Shown here: in pieces, positions 8,136 to 17,556 of the stretch
How the letters are laid out: every line of letters begins with the position of its first letter
How positions within the stretch are numbered: the stretch's first letter is position 1
NCBI RefSeq assembly: GCF_001514205.1
Contig: NZ_KQ948767.1
Span: forward strand, 175,837 to 239,836
DNA from: Streptomyces griseoruber
Lineage (GTDB): Bacteria; Actinomycetota; Actinomycetes; Streptomycetales; Streptomycetaceae
Length of the DNA stretch: 64,000 nt
Direction: 5' to 3'
Translations under genes and position numbers: made by a program
The notes under the pieces: model-generated
Databases searched by the model: none
The model's input: only the letters and a program-made list of their open reading frames with translations
Told to the model about the DNA's origin: nothing

Positions 8136-9905
8136 ATGTCGTACCTGAGCCACCGTCACCGTTTCAGAGCCCCTCTCGGCCGCGTCGGCGCCACCGCCGT
8201 GGCCACCGCCCTGGCCGCCACCGCCGTCGTCGTGACCGGCGCGTCCGCCCAGGCCACCCCCACCTCGGCCACCACTTTGGTCGTCAACGCCGCGCAGAAC
8301 CTGCGGTCCGTCACCCACGTCGGCACGGGCAGCCTCTACGGTCTGGCGAACACGAGCACCCCCGCCGACAGCCTCGTGCAGCCCCTGAAGCCGAACACCT
8401 TCGTCCAGATGGCGCCGGGCGGCAGCCAGGTGCCCAACGGCGAGCCCGCTCCCGCGGGCGACTCCCTCGTCGTCGCCGCCAAGGCCGCCGCCGCGGGCGC
8501 CAAGGTCGTCGTGCGGATGCCGGACTGGTACCCGGACTTCCCCTACCAGTGGGTGAGCTGGAGCGACTGGCTGTCCGCGGTCGACCAGCAGGTCGCCGCC
8601 GTGAAGTCCTCCAGCGCCACGAACATCAGCGCCTACGCCCTGTGGAACGAGCCCGACTGGACCTGGGACACCACCAACGCCGGTGCCTTCAACGCGGGTT
8701 GGGCGCGTACGTTCAAGGAGGTGCGCACCAAGGACACCACGACGCCTATCCAGGGGCCGAGTTACTCGGTCTGGAACCAGTCCTGGATGAGCTCGTTCCT
8801 CACCGACGCCAAGGCGAGCGGAACCGTCCCCGACGTCATCGCCTGGCACGAGCTGGAGGGCAGCCAGAACATCGCCGCCCACGTGTCGGCGTACCGCGCG
8901 CTGGAGACGAGCCTGGGCATCAGCCCGCGCCCGATCGACATCGAGGAGTACGGCACGCCCGCCGAGATGGGCAACTCGGGCGCCCTCATCGGCTACGCGG
9001 CCAAGTTCGAGCGGGCGGGCATCCGGGACGCCGAGCTCGCCTTCTGGAACCACTACGGCACCCTCGGCGACACCCTCACCGACACCGGCGGCTCGCCCAA
9101 CGGTTCCTACTGGACGTACAAGTGGTACGGCGACATGTCCGGGAACATGCTCACCACCACGCCTCCCGCGCAGACCGGCATCGACGGCCTGGCCTCCCTC
9201 AACGGCGCCGGCAACCAGATCAGCGTCATCGCCGGCGGCTGCACCGGCTCCTGCGCCGTCACGGTCAACGGCCTGAACTCCCTGTCGGCCTTCGGCAGCA
9301 CGGTCCACGTCAAGCTGGAGTACTCGCCCAGCACCGGCCGCACCACCGCTTCCCCCGGGCCGATCACCCTCTCCGACACCGACTACACGGTCTCCGGCGG
9401 CTCCATCACCGTGCCGGTCACGATGAACGCGTCCGACGGCTACCACCTGGTGATCACCCCCAGCGGCAGCTCCACCACGCTGGCCGGCCGCTACCAGATC
9501 ACCAACAAGAACAGCGGACTCGCCCTCGACACCGTGAACGCGGGCACCGCCCAGGGCACCTCGGTCGTCCAGGCCACCTCCACCACCGGCGCCGACCAGA
9601 ACTGGACCCTGGTCGCCGCGGGATCGGGCCTGTACAAGATCGTCAACCAGAAGAGCGGACTGCTGCTGGGCATCAACAACATGAGCACCACCAATGGCGG
9701 CACCGCCCTGATCTGGGGCGACAACGGCACCGCCGACCACCTCTGGCAGGCCATACCGGCCCGTGACGGCTACTACAAGATCGCCAACTACAACAGCGGT
9801 CTGCTGCTGGGCGTCGACAGCATGAGCACTTCGTCGGGAGCCCAGGTCCTGCAGTGGTCCGACAACGGAACCGCCGACCACCTGTGGAAGCTCACCTCTC
9901 GCTGA
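8136..9905 (+). CDS. Secreted glycoside hydrolase (clan A-like) with ricin-type lectin domain
   Basis: Secreted protein of 589 residues. Residues 1-45 form a Sec signal (ending near ASAQA). A TIM-barrel-like domain follows (about 46-340), with YALWNEPDW offering the acid/base Glu and PIDIEEYG the probable nucleophile, as in GH39-like and other clan GH-A enzymes. Residues about 345-440 form a beta-sandwich segment. The C-terminal 140 residues form a ricin-B/CBM13-type domain with repeated YKI-N...SGLLLG and ADHLW units. The ATG is preceded by CAGGAGAG. The substrate is uncertain; arabinose- or galactose-containing glycans are a guess from the neighbouring araA debris. Confidence 0.82.
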   Translation: MSYLSHRHRFRAPLGRVGATAVATALAATAVVVTGASAQATPTSATTLVVNAAQNLRSVTHVGTGSLYGLANTSTPADSLVQPLKPNTFVQMAPGGSQVPNGEPAPAGDSLVVAAKAAAAGAKVVVRMPDWYPDFPYQWVSWSDWLSAVDQQVAAVKSSSATNISAYALWNEPDWTWDTTNAGAFNAGWARTFKEVRTKDTTTPIQGPSYSVWNQSWMSSFLTDAKASGTVPDVIAWHELEGSQNIAAHVSAYRALETSLGISPRPIDIEEYGTPAEMGNSGALIGYAAKFERAGIRDAELAFWNHYGTLGDTLTDTGGSPNGSYWTYKWYGDMSGNMLTTTPPAQTGIDGLASLNGAGNQISVIAGGCTGSCAVTVNGLNSLSAFGSTVHVKLEYSPSTGRTTASPGPITLSDTDYTVSGGSITVPVTMNASDGYHLVITPSGSSTTLAGRYQITNKNSGLALDTVNAGTAQGTSVVQATSTTGADQNWTLVAAGSGLYKIVNQKSGLLLGINNMSTTNGGTALIWGDNGTADHLWQAIPARDGYYKIANYNSGLLLGVDSMSTSSGAQVLQWSDNGTADHLWKLTSR

Positions 9906-10318
9906 GGCAACACCACCGGTCCCGCGCCTGCCACCAACGGCGGGCGCGGGGCCGCCATCGCGCCAGGAAGGCTCCGCTGTGTGACTGCGCCCCGGTGCCG
10001 GCACACGCACGATGAGTGCGGCGGAGAAGGGGTTCGCGCACCAGCAGCGCCGACGCCGCACGCGGCAGTGCGGCACCGAGGACGGCAGGCCGTCGCATGC
10101 CTCCGGACGGTGAGTGGACCGTGCGGCCGGCGGCGGCCTGCCAAAGGTGGGGCTGTGTCAGGTAGAGCCCGACCGGGCAGGCGCCGGACCGCACCGCCCT
10201 TGTGCGGAGGCACCGGGCTGAGGGCCCGCCCGCAGTTCGTTCGCCGGCCTGGAGGGAATGCCCGCATACAGGCGTTCGAACTGTTTCACTGGGTGTCCGG
10301 GTGGGGGAGGCGCAGGGG
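9906..10318. other. Intergenic stretch without a supported gene
   Basis: No frame here shows a recognisable domain. Just before the WD40 gene, GGGGGAGG provides its ribosome binding site. A short GC-rich inverted arrangement around 9921-9960 may terminate the glycosidase transcript, but I cannot draw a clean stem. Confidence 0.4.
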
Positions 10319-11986
10319 ATGAGAACACGGTGGGGCCGGCGTCGGCTCGATCGCCGGCTCAGGGAGCACTGGGAGCAGGTAACAGGCCACAAGGACTGGG
10401 GCGATGACCCCCTCGGCAGGGCACTGGAGGATCTGGGGCTCAGTTGCTCGGATTCCCTCGACGCCCGGCGTCTGGCGGCTGTCCCTCCCGGCGTCGAACT
10501 GGACATGACCGAGGTCAAAGAGATCTGGGTCGATGTGGACTCCGGACTGAAGCGCCACGTCCACCGCACTCTGTTCCTGCTTGAGGACTTCGAGCGCGTG
10601 GGTCTTGTGCACGCCGCCAAGGCCGACGACGGCAGGTGGCGGCTGACGGTCCCGGAGGCCCTGCACGAGCGCCTGAGGTCGCGCTGGTCGGCGGACGAGG
10701 CGGCCGACTGGCACGGACGGCTCGTGGACAACGCCCTCGCACTGCTGAAACCCGGTGACCCCTGGTCGGCTCTGCCCGCCGGCGCCGGGTACTGGTGGCG
10801 GCATCTGGTGTGGCACATGCAGTACTGCGACCCGGCTCAGGCCGCCCGACTCGTGACGTTCCCAGGTTGGCAGATCGCCAAGATCCAGCGGCTCGGCGCG
10901 CAGGGCCTGCTGGCCGATCTGGCCCTGGTCGACTCCCCGGAGTCCAGGGCCACCGCTTCGGTGATCCACGAGGTCATGAACGGGGAGGAGCACGGCTCCC
11001 GGCTGGATCCTGGGAAGCAGGCCGAGTTGCTGCAGGCCCTGGGCCATATGCCGCTCCCGCGAGCCCATGCTGACCACCACGGAGAACCGGAGCGGCCCAC
11101 CGTCGCCGGGCAGTTCGTGGTCCAGCCGCAGTCGGCGGTCCGTGCCGTACTGCAGTTGCCTCGGCTCACCTTCGACTTCGCTCTGGCGCCGGACGCCACA
11201 TGGCTGGTGGCGGTCGGAAACGACCGGCTCGTCCATGTGTACGACCTGGAAACCCAGGCCCTGCGAAGGACGATCCGAGGCCCGTCCGACATGCTCCGAC
11301 ACTGCGCCGTCGCTCCGGACGGCACATTCATCATGACCAGAGCGGTGGGTGAGAAGGCCCAGGCCTGGGACGCGGTCAGCGGCGAGGAGATGCTCCCCTT
11401 CAAGGTCGGCGCCGTGGGTGAGTCCGTGTACGGTCCCGACGGTATGTGGGTTGCCTACAACACCTCGACCGGCAGCTTCGTCTACCCGCTCACCAACGAA
11501 CGCCGGGGAACGAAGCCCACAACGAAGGGGATGTCGCAGCTGGCGCTCGCCGCCGACGGAGCAACCCTGGCTGCCTGCGGCCGCGGGGGTCAGATCCTGC
11601 TCTGGGACCCGCGCTCCGGCCGACTGCTCGCGGAGCTGCCCCGCCAGCCGCACGAGATCCACCGGCTCGGTCTGGCCCCGGACGGTTCGTGGATCGCCAT
11701 CGGCGACCTGTACCGCCTCCGGGTCCTGGAACTGCCCGGCCTTCGTGAGCGCTTCACGCTGGAACAGACGCGTACACGTTTCGCCACCACCGAGGACTGG
11801 CTGGCCGTGCCTGACGCCCGACGCGTGCAGATCCGGTCGACCCGCACCGGCGAACTCCTGAACACCCTCGAGGCCCACACGGACGATGTACGCGACTGCC
11901 GCATGTCACCCGACCGGAAACACCTGATGACCAAGGATCGTGGCGACACACTCATCGTGTGGGACGCGGCCGCCATCGTCCCCTGA
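10319..11986 (+). CDS. WD40-repeat protein, STAND-like but lacking the NTPase
   Basis: Protein of 555 residues. Residues 20-130 resemble the winged-helix part that follows NB-ARC in bacterial STAND ATPases (PLGRALEDLGLS...LRSRW). Residues 135-215 resemble the helical segment linking it to repeats (YWWRHLVWHM). Residues about 270-555 form WD40-type blades (for example LLWDPRSGRLLAEL, LIVWDAAAIV). No Walker A or B motif is present and no frame upstream supplies one. The ATG at 10319 has GGGGGAGGCGC upstream. Either the gene lost its NTPase half or it is a genuine scaffold. No signal peptide; probably cytoplasmic. Confidence 0.75.
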   Translation: MRTRWGRRRLDRRLREHWEQVTGHKDWGDDPLGRALEDLGLSCSDSLDARRLAAVPPGVELDMTEVKEIWVDVDSGLKRHVHRTLFLLEDFERVGLVHAAKADDGRWRLTVPEALHERLRSRWSADEAADWHGRLVDNALALLKPGDPWSALPAGAGYWWRHLVWHMQYCDPAQAARLVTFPGWQIAKIQRLGAQGLLADLALVDSPESRATASVIHEVMNGEEHGSRLDPGKQAELLQALGHMPLPRAHADHHGEPERPTVAGQFVVQPQSAVRAVLQLPRLTFDFALAPDATWLVAVGNDRLVHVYDLETQALRRTIRGPSDMLRHCAVAPDGTFIMTRAVGEKAQAWDAVSGEEMLPFKVGAVGESVYGPDGMWVAYNTSTGSFVYPLTNERRGTKPTTKGMSQLALAADGATLAACGRGGQILLWDPRSGRLLAELPRQPHEIHRLGLAPDGSWIAIGDLYRLRVLELPGLRERFTLEQTRTRFATTEDWLAVPDARRVQIRSTRTGELLNTLEAHTDDVRDCRMSPDRKHLMTKDRGDTLIVWDAAAIVP

Positions 11987-13097
11987 CGCCGCGCCTGCCG
12001 TACTCCCGGGAAACGCGCGCAGGCAACTGCTGGAAGAGCGGTCCCGGGACGTTGCTGTGGCCGTCACCGGCGGGTGGGGAGCCGAGCGCTTCACGTTGTT
12101 GCCCGCGCTTCGTGAAGATGGCCGTGGCCCGCTCGAGGATCTCCGCGTCCCCTCCGCAGCCGGCGGTTCTCCTGCCGAGGCTGGGTTGGCGATCCGTTCC
12201 GGGCTGGCGAAGAGCGGCTCCCCTTCGGGGACGGTCCGTTCCGGACGCGGAGGTCGCGACGACGGCGCCGATGGCGGCGACCCAGGGGAGGCCATGGCAC
12301 CCTGTGGCCGTCGGCCGGGTCGGGGCGCAGCCCGAGCGCATGCCGGTCAGGTTGGCGCAGACGATGAACGCGGCGGTTGCCAGATGCCGCAGAGCGCCGG
12401 GGCCTCGGTGAGGTCGAACCGGGGGCGCCAGGGTCTGTAGCCGATGGTTGCCGTCACTGGCACGTCGAGGGGGCAGGGACCGGGCCGATCGGCTGCCGCC
12501 CGTTTCAGCCCGTGTCAGCCCGTGCACGCGGGCGATCCGGTCGCCCCGGTACAGGGAGACACCCGGTTACAGGGAGACACCTGCGAGGCCGGCCAGGTAG
12601 GCACGGGCTACCGTCGTCTTGCCGCCGTTGCGGGCCACGGGGACCGCGCCGTCGGCGGTCGGAGCAGGCTCCAGTATCCGCCAGCACGTCCCGGGGCCGG
12701 TCCGCGCCGGCTCCGGCGTCTCTCAGGTACCGGCCGTAGGCGTCAAGGAGCGGGATGTCGCAGTCGTCAGGGAGGTGATGCCCCCGTTCGCTCACCGGCG
12801 GGAACTCGCGGCCAAGGAGACCGGCCGCTGCGGACCGTGGCCAGGGAAGATCCCGGAGCCGGGCTGTCGTAAGGCCCCTGCGGGGAACAGCGACGCCATG
12901 AGTGGGATCCGCGTGAACTCCTTTTTCGTCACGCCGCGGGAGTCGAGGTCGCCCCGGTCGGCTGTCGGACGGCCGGCTCGACGAGAAGACCGCGATGCGC
13001 CACGCGGACTCCGCACGGGCACTACTGGAGCAGACTGTCGAGCACTCGGCATCGCCATCGGGAAAAGAACTTGGCCTGGATTGAAGGGACTTGCAGA
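11987..13097. other. Degenerate intergenic region
   Basis: Besides the IS3 remnant listed separately, I find no intact gene. Around 12600-12760 the minus strand reads like protein in two frames (IPLLDAYGRYLRDAGAGADR, then frame-shifted GGKTTVARAYLAGLAGVSL). This suggests a decayed gene of unknown type. The region looks like a dumping ground for fragments. Confidence 0.45.
12095..12185 (-). pseudogene. IS3-family OrfA remnant
   Basis: The minus strand reads RQENRRLR and, after a one-base shift, GDAEILERATAIFTKR. This is the C-terminal leucine-zipper end of IS3-family OrfA proteins (RENRRLRxExEILKRATAFFAKE). Only about 30 residues remain and they are frame-shifted. No OrfB is present. Confidence 0.65.
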
Positions 13098-13613
13098 ATG
13101 GCGGCCATGCAGCCTCGACGGGCACGGCCTGATGACGCATCAGCGGTCGCCGGTGTCTACGTGCGCTCCTGGCAAGTGGCCTTTGCCGGTCTTGTTCCCC
13201 AGCACTACCTCAACGCCATGGACCCACACCGCGAAGAGCTCAAGTGGAAGGCACGCATCGAGGAGACAAGATGGCCATCGTCGGGAGTGCTCGTAGCCGA
13301 AACCGAGGCAGGGATCGTCGGCTTCGCAGGCTTCGGCCCATCTCAGGAGACCCCTGGCGTCGCGGAAATCGGCACGCTCTACGCGATGCCCGAGGTCTGG
13401 GGAACCGGAATCGGGAAGCAGTTGATGCTGGCCACGTTGACGACTCTCGGACAGGCCGACTACGCACAAGCCACCTTGTGGGTCCTGGAAGACAATGAAC
13501 GCGCCCGGCACTTCTACGAAGCCGCTGGCTGGCGCGCGGACGGAGCAGCCGTGGAGGACACCACCGGCGGGGCCTCTCTCAACAAGTTGCGCTACCGCCG
13601 TCCTCTTGGGTAG
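13098..13613 (+). CDS. GNAT-family N-acetyltransferase
   Basis: Cytoplasmic acetyl-CoA-dependent acyltransferase of 171 residues. The N-terminal RRARPDDASAVAGVYVRSW is the first strand/helix of the GNAT fold. YAMPEVWGTGIGKQLM (about 90-106) is motif A, with the pyrophosphate-binding G-x-G-I-G loop, and LWVLEDNERARHFYEAAGW is motif B. The ATG at 13098 follows GAAGGG with good spacing, while the in-frame start at 13071 lacks one. Substrate unknown. It is flanked on both sides by transposase remnants. Confidence 0.9.
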   Translation: MAAMQPRRARPDDASAVAGVYVRSWQVAFAGLVPQHYLNAMDPHREELKWKARIEETRWPSSGVLVAETEAGIVGFAGFGPSQETPGVAEIGTLYAMPEVWGTGIGKQLMLATLTTLGQADYAQATLWVLEDNERARHFYEAAGWRADGAAVEDTTGGASLNKLRYRRPLG

Positions 13614-13649
13614 GGAAGGCCGGAAAATACGTCGTGGCTTCCAGCCTCG

Positions 13650-13860
13650 GGATCGTTGTCGTGGTGCGGGGAGGCCGGAAGAAGACGAGTGAGCTGGATG
13701 CGGGACTGCAGCCCGCGCTGCTGGCGTTGGTCGAGCCCGACGAGCGGGGCGATCCGATGCCGCCGCTGCGCTGGACGACGTAGTCGACCCGAAACCTGGC
13801 GTCGGAGCTGACCCCGCCAGGGCCATCGCGTCTCCGCCGGCACCGTCGGCAACCTTCCGC
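13650..13860 (+). pseudogene. ISAzo13-type transposase remnant
   Basis: The plus strand reads VRGGRKKTSELDAGLQPALL and then LVEPDERGDPMPPLRWTT. This is the characteristic N-terminal region of ISAzo13-type DDE transposases, where the equivalent sequence runs ...ERGDPESPLRWTxKS. An in-frame TAG follows WTT, then the frame resumes as STRNLASEL and shifts again to GHRVSAGTVGNL. One stop, at least one frameshift and truncation make it dead. Confidence 0.75.
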
Positions 13861-14179
13861 GGTGCATCCAGTCGACGTGTCGGTCTTCGGCCACGTCCGG
13901 AGCGAGTCCTTCCGGCGATCCTGAAGCTTCTCGGCAGCCTCTACGCACAGCGCGTGACGGGGCGGAGGCCATCTGTCTTCTGCGGGGTTTCGAGCCGGGC
14001 CTGCGGAGGAACCGATCCGTGAGCTCCATCTGCGCGGAGTACACGGGCTCTGTGCCCGCGCTCGGGACCGGCACCTCATCACACTCGATCAGCAGGTCAC
14101 CGCGTAGCTCGTCGAGTTCACTCCGGGCCTCCTGCGAGAAGGCGGCAGCCCAGGTTTCCAGGGAAGAGTCCCTCAACGC

Positions 14180-14450
14180 ACTGTTCGGAACCTGGCTGAA
14201 CTCCGGTCCGCCCAGCCCCTGTCATCCGGCCCACGGCTCCGCTGCGGGACGAACGCACCGGCTCGGCCCGTACCATGCCGACGTCGGCCATCCAGTCGCC
14301 GCCGGGCACGCAGGCCGGCGCCACATCCAGCAGGATCTTGCCCGGATCGTGCACGGTCCGCAGGCTTGCGCCACGGCGTCTGTGCCGCTGATACCGCAGT
14401 GTCCAGGCGGCACTTGCGGACGGTCTCGGCTTCTTCACCTGGGAAGTGCC
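14180..14450 (-). pseudogene. IS1380-family transposase remnant
   Basis: The minus strand reads VHDPGKILLDVAPACVPGGD then WMADVGMVRAEP. This is the conserved N-terminal segment of IS1380-family transposases (HDPGKILLDLAxxxALGGDxLADxxxLRAxP). The catalytic region is absent. Adjacent minus-strand sequence down to about 14020 (ETWAAAFSQEARSELDELRG) also looks like real protein but cannot be assigned. Confidence 0.7.
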
Positions 14451-14911
14451 TCTCCCATTACCCCGTACAGCACCCTCAGCAAGTCCTATCGTTGCAGCTC
14501 AGGGGCACTTTCTGCAAGATGTCGTGGGCGGAGCGCCAGGCCCGCAGCGTGCGCGACGTCATGCGGATTCGTTGCAGCGCTGACCTGCGGGGTGACAGGT
14601 TGGGTCGCGACTCGTGGCAGGTCGAACAGGGCGCCCCGGAAGAGCTGCGGCCAGGGTCGAGTGCTCGTCTCACCGTCATGGCGCGGCCGGGCGTTCCAGC
14701 CGGGCCTGGACGACGACATCGCCGATCAGGCTCCGGCCCGGAACGGGCGGCAGCTCGCGGTGCCCGAGCCCGCCCGTCGGCCTCCCGGGCCGAAGCCGGG
14801 GGTACCGACCCCCTGGCCGCTGGACCACGGCCTCGCATGTTCCTGATGTGATGGGGGTGTGGTCGGGTAGCGCTCGCCAGGCGCGGAGGCGGGCGGAGGC
14901 GGGCGGTGGGG
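14451..14911. other. Intergenic stretch without a supported gene
   Basis: No complete frame is convincing. A minus-strand stretch near 14690-14780 reads GLGHRELPPVPGRSLIGDVV, which looks like a protein fragment of unknown origin. Confidence 0.4.
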
Positions 14912-15541
14912 TCAGCTGGGCGGGAACAGCGTGAACAGTTTCTCGACGATCTCCACCGGAGCGGAGTCCGGGGATCCCGAGTTGTAGGGCGGCTCCGGTG
15001 CGTACTCGATGAGGAGCTGAAGGGCCTGTGCCGCGTCGTCGCCGGCAATCAGACCAGCAAGGGTCAGCGCCATGTCGATGCCCGCCGAGACGCCTGCCGC
15101 GGTCGCGTAGTGTCCGTCGATGACGACCCGCTCGTGCGTCGGCGTCACACCGAACTCGGTGAGGTGTTCGAGCGCGCCCCAGTGGGTCGTCGCCCGACGG
15201 CCTGTGAGGACTCCGGCGGCGGCGAGGATCAAGGTCCCCGTGCAGACGGAGGTCGTCCACGCAGAGGTCCGGTCGACGGTTCGCAGCCAGTCGTGCAGGC
15301 TCCCGTCGGACATCTGTTCTGTCTGGCCCGGGCCTCCACCGACGATCACCACGTCCGGGTTCGGCATGTCGGCGAGACCTGCGACGACGTTGATCGACAG
15401 GCTGCGCAGGTCGTTGCGGACAAGGCCGGGATGCTCGGCGACGAAGACGACCTCGGTGTCCGGGAGGCGGCCCAGGACGTCGTACGGTCCGATGACGTCC
15501 AGCGCAGTGAACTCGGGATAGAGAGCGATCGCGACCTGCAT
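14912..15541 (-). CDS. DJ-1/PfpI family protein, isonitrile-hydratase-like
   Basis: Protein of 209 residues with the class I amidotransferase-like fold of DJ-1/PfpI proteins. The nucleophile elbow is SVCTGTLILAAAG with Cys100. The downstream GRRATTHWGALEHL is shared by isonitrile hydratases and the sensor domains of GlxA regulators. No signal peptide. AAGGAG lies 8 nt before the ATG. It is the last gene of the minus-strand block with the ABC importer (87-bp gap), so it may be co-transcribed and act on an imported compound. A hydratase activity is possible but not provable from sequence. Confidence 0.88.
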   Translation of the reverse strand: MQVAIALYPEFTALDVIGPYDVLGRLPDTEVVFVAEHPGLVRNDLRSLSINVVAGLADMPNPDVVIVGGGPGQTEQMSDGSLHDWLRTVDRTSAWTTSVCTGTLILAAAGVLTGRRATTHWGALEHLTEFGVTPTHERVVIDGHYATAAGVSAGIDMALTLAGLIAGDDAAQALQLLIEYAPEPPYNSGSPDSAPVEIVEKLFTLFPPS

Positions 15542-15628
15542 ACAGGGGGCTCCTTCAGTTGTTCTCGGGTCCGAGGACGGCGACGGCCTTCGCGCCGCCT
15601 TCCGGCGGCGTGTGCTCGAAGAGGTGGG

Positions 15629-16480
15629 TCATGTCGCATGTCCCGGCGGTTCCTCAGCACGGGGCGTGGAGGCGGGGGCACGCGCGTCGTCGCCTGCGGT
15701 GGTCGTCGGGCCGTGGGCGGCGGAGGCGACCGTGATGCGTGGCCGGCCTGTGATCGGGTGGGTGTCGAGCACCGCACGTACCCCGAACACGTCATGCACG
15801 AGCTGGGGCGTCAGTACCTCGGTCGGGGCCCCCACCGCCACGAGTTCGCCCTCCGCCATGACCGCGACGCGGTCGCAGTAGGAGACCGCGTGGTCGAGGT
15901 CGTGCAGTGCGGTGAGCGTCGTCATGCCCAGGTGCCGGAGCAGGTCGAGGACCTCGAACTGTGCGCGTACGTCGAGGTGGTTCGTCGGCTCGTCGAGTAT
16001 CAGCAGCGCGGCTTCCTGCGCGAGTGCGCGGGCGAGCAGGACACGCTGTTGTTCGCCGCCGGAGAGCGTCGCGAATGATCGCTGAGCCGCCCAGCGCATG
16101 TGTACGTCGTCGAGTGCCTGCTCGACGATCCGGCGGTCCCCGTCGGTGTCCCGATCGAGCATCCTCTTGCGAGGGGTTCGCCCCATGGCGACCACCTCTT
16201 CGACGGAGAACTCGGCACCGAGCACGGTGTGCTGGGTGACGATCGCGCGACGGCGTGCGGCCTCCCGCGCGGACATGTTCCACACGCTCTCGCCGCCGAT
16301 GAGCGCCGCCCCACCGGTCGGTCGAAGCACCCGGTACGCGCTGCGCAGGAGTGTGGACTTCCCGCTGCCGTTGGGCCCGACGAGTCCGACCATGTCACCC
16401 GGTGCGATGTGCAACGACACCTCGGAGACGATCCGGGCCGAGGCGATGTCGATGCTGACGCCTTCGAACTCCAGCTCCAT
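15629..16480 (-). CDS. FecE-like ABC transporter ATP-binding protein
   Basis: ATPase subunit of 283 residues for a siderophore/cobalamin-type importer. Walker A is GPNGSGKST (35-43), the Q-loop lies in VTQHTVLGAEF, the signature is LSGGEQQR and Walker B is LLILDEPTNHLD, followed by the switch His in ALHDLDHA. The ATG shares its A with the stop of the permease gene (TGATG), implying translational coupling. An extra Pro/Ala-rich tail of about 30 residues follows the usual end. It acts at the inner face of the membrane. Confidence 0.93.
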   Translation of the reverse strand: MELEFEGVSIDIASARIVSEVSLHIAPGDMVGLVGPNGSGKSTLLRSAYRVLRPTGGAALIGGESVWNMSAREAARRRAIVTQHTVLGAEFSVEEVVAMGRTPRKRMLDRDTDGDRRIVEQALDDVHMRWAAQRSFATLSGGEQQRVLLARALAQEAALLILDEPTNHLDVRAQFEVLDLLRHLGMTTLTALHDLDHAVSYCDRVAVMAEGELVAVGAPTEVLTPQLVHDVFGVRAVLDTHPITGRPRITVASAAHGPTTTAGDDARAPASTPRAEEPPGHAT

Positions 16481-17556
16481 CACGACCCCTCCCCTCGCCC
16501 GGTGCGTTGGAGCAGCCACAGCAGTACGGGCACGCCGATACCGGCGGTGAAGATGCCGGCCGGCAACTCGTCGGGCCGGGCGACCGTGCGGCTTGCGAGG
16601 TCGACGAGCACCAGGAAGGTCGCCCCGACGAGCAGGGACGTCGGCAGTACGCGCCGGTGTTCGGCGCCCACGACGAGGCGGGCGATGTGGGGGATCATCA
16701 GTCCGACGAATCCGAGGCCGCCGGCGACCACGACGACGGTCGCGGTCATCAGCGACGTCACCACGAGCAGTCGACGCCGGAAGCGGTGCACGTCGATTCC
16801 GAGCCCGGCCGCCGCGTCGTCGCCGATCATGAGCGCGTTGAGGGCGCGCCCCTGGGTGAACAGCCAGACGACGCCCAGGGCGAGTGCGACGGCCGGTATG
16901 CGAAGGTCGGACCATGCCGCCCCCGCGAGGCTGCCCATGAGCCAGAACATGATGCCCGCGAGCTGGTTCGGGTTCGTCTGCAACTGCACGAAGCTCGTGG
17001 CAGCGACGGCGAGATACCCCACTGCGACGCCGGCGAGGATCAGCCGCGTGTCGGTGAGTTGGCCGCTGCGCTGGGCGATCAGGAACACCGCGGCCATGGT
17101 GAGCACCGCCGCGGCGAAGGCGCCGCCGGTCACTCCCAGTCCGTGCAGCGCCGCGGAGCCGATCGCCAGAACGAGCACCGCCCCGAGGGACGCACCAGGA
17201 GTGATCCCCAGCATGTAGGGATCCGCGAGCGGATTGCGCACCAGCGCTTGCAGGCCGACTCCTATGACGCTCAGGCTCGCACCGACCACCGCGGCCACGA
17301 GGACGCGCGGCAGGCGAAGGTCCCAGACGATCTGGTTCTGGAGCGGGTCCAGACCGCCGGTGTCGCCGAAGATGTGGCGCAGGATCACCTGCCATACGTC
17401 ACGCGCGGGGACGGTGACCGTTCCCAGGGAGACCGCGGCGGTGACAGCCGCCATGAGCGCCACGGCGAGCGTCACATACAGGAGAACGGTCGCGCGGCCC
17501 GCCACCAGGTGTGGGCGGCGCGACAGCGCGTCGGGCCTACCGAGGGTGCGCTGCAT
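16480..17556 (-). CDS. FecCD-family ABC transporter permease
   Basis: Integral membrane subunit of 358 residues, the usual size for FecCD/BtuC proteins, with about nine to ten hydrophobic segments. Family signatures include LRLPRVLVAAVVGASLSVIG, ...QALVRNPLADPYMLGITPGA and GGLGFVGLMIPHIARLVVG. Its start overlaps the 3' end of the binding-protein gene by 20 bp and its stop overlaps the ATPase start. The three genes therefore form a tight operon. Only one permease gene is present, so the channel would be a homodimer. Confidence 0.93.
   Translation of the reverse strand: MQRTLGRPDALSRRPHLVAGRATVLLYVTLAVALMAAVTAAVSLGTVTVPARDVWQVILRHIFGDTGGLDPLQNQIVWDLRLPRVLVAAVVGASLSVIGVGLQALVRNPLADPYMLGITPGASLGAVLVLAIGSAALHGLGVTGGAFAAAVLTMAAVFLIAQRSGQLTDTRLILAGVAVGYLAVAATSFVQLQTNPNQLAGIMFWLMGSLAGAAWSDLRIPAVALALGVVWLFTQGRALNALMIGDDAAAGLGIDVHRFRRRLLVVTSLMTATVVVVAGGLGFVGLMIPHIARLVVGAEHRRVLPTSLLVGATFLVLVDLASRTVARPDELPAGIFTAGIGVPVLLWLLQRTGRGEGS

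Noticed and set aside
8121..10076. 651-codon minus-strand frame opposite the ricin-type glycosidase
   Set aside because: Antisense shadow, Val/Gly/Arg-rich, without motifs.
12590..12680. P-loop NTPase suggested by GGKTTVARAY on the minus strand
   Set aside because: The preceding residues (ARNGGKT) do not fit GxxxxGK[ST], and no Walker B or continuous frame exists.
14676..15260. Minus-strand frame overlapping the DJ-1 gene
   Set aside because: It is out of frame with the DJ-1 protein, Arg-rich and without motifs.
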